DNA of 5,426 nt from the NCBI GenBank assembly GCA_016290255.1, contig JAEETG010000082.1:1-5426 (forward strand), read 5' to 3'. The notes beneath the pieces were generated by a model. The model ran no database searches and had not been told where the DNA came from. It saw nothing but the letters and a program-made list of their open reading frames with translations. Positions 4,263-5,426 of this stretch are shown one piece after another. The translations under genes were made by a program, and so were the position numbers. Origin of the DNA: Clostridia bacterium (lineage in GTDB: Bacteria; Bacillota; Clostridia; Christensenellales; UBA1242). The first letter of the stretch is position 1; every line of letters starts with the position of its first letter.

Positions 4263-5426
4263 ATGGCACAAAGTTTAAGAAGGTTTATGGTCATTTTTGG
4301 ACTATGCTTGATGCTTTTGGTTTGTTTCACATTTGGTGCGTGCTCTGGCTCAAATGATTTCAAAGACGGCCCAAGCAAAGATGACATCGTTATTGGAAAT
4401 GGAAGTTTGGCTGTAACCAAAGGCGATTATGTGTATTTTGCAAATGGATATAAAAACTATTCTGAAGTTGGAGACCAAAACCAAGAAGGAAAGGTGACTT
4501 ATTCAGCACTATATAGAATAAAGATGAATGAAAAAGGAAACCCTGAAAGCGTTGACAAAAAATATGATGAAGACGGAAATGAAATCTTTGATGGCTCAAG
4601 GGCTTTGAAAAATGTTGACATTTTGGCAAGCAAGGTTGTTGGGTTTGACTATGTTGGCTTGTATATTTTTGGAGACTACATCTATTATGCATCACCAAAC
4701 AACGGGGTTAACAAAGATCTTCAAACAGAAACACAATATGTTTCATTCTTCAAAAGAAAGATTGACAGAAGCGGAAAAGCAGAACTTCTTTACACAACAA
4801 AAGCTGAAGGAAGCAAAATAAGTTATAACATGCTTGAGTTTGATGGAAATGTTTACTTAAGCATTTTGGATGACACAACACTTGTTATTCTCAAAAATGG
4901 AAAAGAGAAAAAAGAAGTGAAAGGTGTGACTGGAGCCAGTTTTGCAACCTACACAACAAGTCAAGAAACAGTGACTGACTTCAATAAAGACATCTACTAC
5001 ACAAGAGATCTTGACTCTGCAAAAGACACAAACTTGAGTGGAAACGTTTTGTGTAAGTTTAATTTATCTTCAATGACAAACTATGACAACATTTTCTCAG
5101 ACAATGATTCAACAATAACACTAAAACTTGCTGGTCACACAAAGCTATATTATGAAAAGAAACAAAAGAGTGATTCAACAAGCACACTTTGTTTGTTTGC
5201 TGCAACTGGAGCTCAAAACAATGTTCTTCTTTATGAACAAAAGCTCACAGCAAATCAATATAATAACTACTACTTGTTGCCAGACCAAACAAACAAGGTT
5301 CTTGTGAACAATGGCTCCAGCATTTTGACAGTTGACAGAAATGGACTTACAACAGTTTATTCAGGTTCAGCAACTGTTGTTGGCGTTAAAGGCCAATATG
5401 TTTACTTAACAACAAGCGACAACAAA
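4263..5426 (+). CDS. Secreted lipoprotein with beta-propeller-like (DUF5050-like) sequence, 3' end missing
   Basis: An open frame of 388 codons runs off the right edge with no stop. The N-terminus MAQSLRRFMVIFGLCLMLLV continues to FTFGAC, a basic n-region plus hydrophobic core ending in a lipobox-like FGAC. Cys27 would be the lipidated residue; Phe at -3 is tolerated but not the commonest. The mature part opens with a Gly/Ser/Asp-rich tether, then has recurring strand motifs at uneven spacing: GDYVYFANGY (54-63) with ALYRIKM, GDYIYYASP (137-145) with FFKRKID, DGNVYLSILDD (194-204), NKDIYYTRDLD (241-251) and GQYVYLTTSD (377-386). The G-D-x-[IV]-Y-[YF] plus L-Y-[RK]-I pattern recalls DUF5050-type extracellular beta-propellers. 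The role is unknown; surface binding or sensing is an inference. The start is the only in-frame ATG after an upstream TAA (4254-4256). By eye, C-ending Asn and Asp codons are commoner than in the flanking genes. Confidence 0.88.
   Translation, partial: MAQSLRRFMVIFGLCLMLLVCFTFGACSGSNDFKDGPSKDDIVIGNGSLAVTKGDYVYFANGYKNYSEVGDQNQEGKVTYSALYRIKMNEKGNPESVDKKYDEDGNEIFDGSRALKNVDILASKVVGFDYVGLYIFGDYIYYASPNNGVNKDLQTETQYVSFFKRKIDRSGKAELLYTTKAEGSKISYNMLEFDGNVYLSILDDTTLVILKNGKEKKEVKGVTGASFATYTTSQETVTDFNKDIYYTRDLDSAKDTNLSGNVLCKFNLSSMTNYDNIFSDNDSTITLKLAGHTKLYYEKKQKSDSTSTLCLFAATGAQNNVLLYEQKLTANQYNNYYLLPDQTNKVLVNNGSSILTVDRNGLTTVYSGSATVVGVKGQYVYLTTSDNK

Noticed and set aside
4263..4292. Twin-arginine (Tat) signal in the lipoprotein N-terminus (SLRRFMV)
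   Set aside because: The residues after RR do not fit the RRxFLK consensus. An ordinary Sec-type lipoprotein signal with two arginines explains it.
4390..4698. Leftward 102-aa ORF inside the lipoprotein gene
   Set aside because: It is antisense to a well-supported coding frame. Its His/Gln/Phe-rich composition is typical of shadow translation.

Overview
The window is AT-rich DNA from a bacterium using the standard code (TGG for Trp, TGA as a stop). AAGGAG-type ribosome binding sites, sigma-A-like promoters, a SpmA/SpmB pair and a tatD-ksgA pair point to a low-GC Firmicutes-type lineage, probably an uncultured Clostridia-like or Tenericutes-like one. This is inferred from gene content and base composition; no 16S rRNA or other taxonomic marker is present. 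SpmA/SpmB hint at sporulation ancestry but do not prove it, since the family also occurs outside spore formers.

Left part (1-1400), all read leftward. spmA and spmB form a tight two-gene operon with an ATGA overlap. Just past the spmB stop, a near-consensus promoter drives a small, very charged protein of unknown function that runs off the left edge.

Middle (1358-3070), read rightward. The spmA promoter and the tatD promoter are divergent and interleaved. tatD (metal-dependent DNase/hydrolase) overlaps ksgA/rsmA (16S rRNA dimethyladenosine transferase) by one base in TAATG. The RNase M5 gene (rnmV) that separates them in Bacillus is absent. A 10-bp AT-rich hairpin terminator follows ksgA.

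Right part (3072-5426). A 252-aa two-domain protein of unknown function has its own ribosome binding site. It converges on a small Asn/Gln/Lys-rich 87-aa ORF on the opposite strand. The terminator hairpin between them carries the TAG stop codon of each gene in its two arms. Divergent from the 87-aa ORF, a strong extended -10 promoter precedes a lipoprotein with beta-propeller-like sequence that runs off the right edge. A perfect 9-3-9 inverted repeat covers the end of that -10 box and the expected transcription start, which makes it the best candidate regulatory site in the window.

I see no CRISPR array, transposase, tRNA, rRNA or clear phage gene. Most of the window is housekeeping. The less ordinary parts are the two unknown proteins, the lipoprotein with its palindromic operator-like site, and the compact intergenic architecture.
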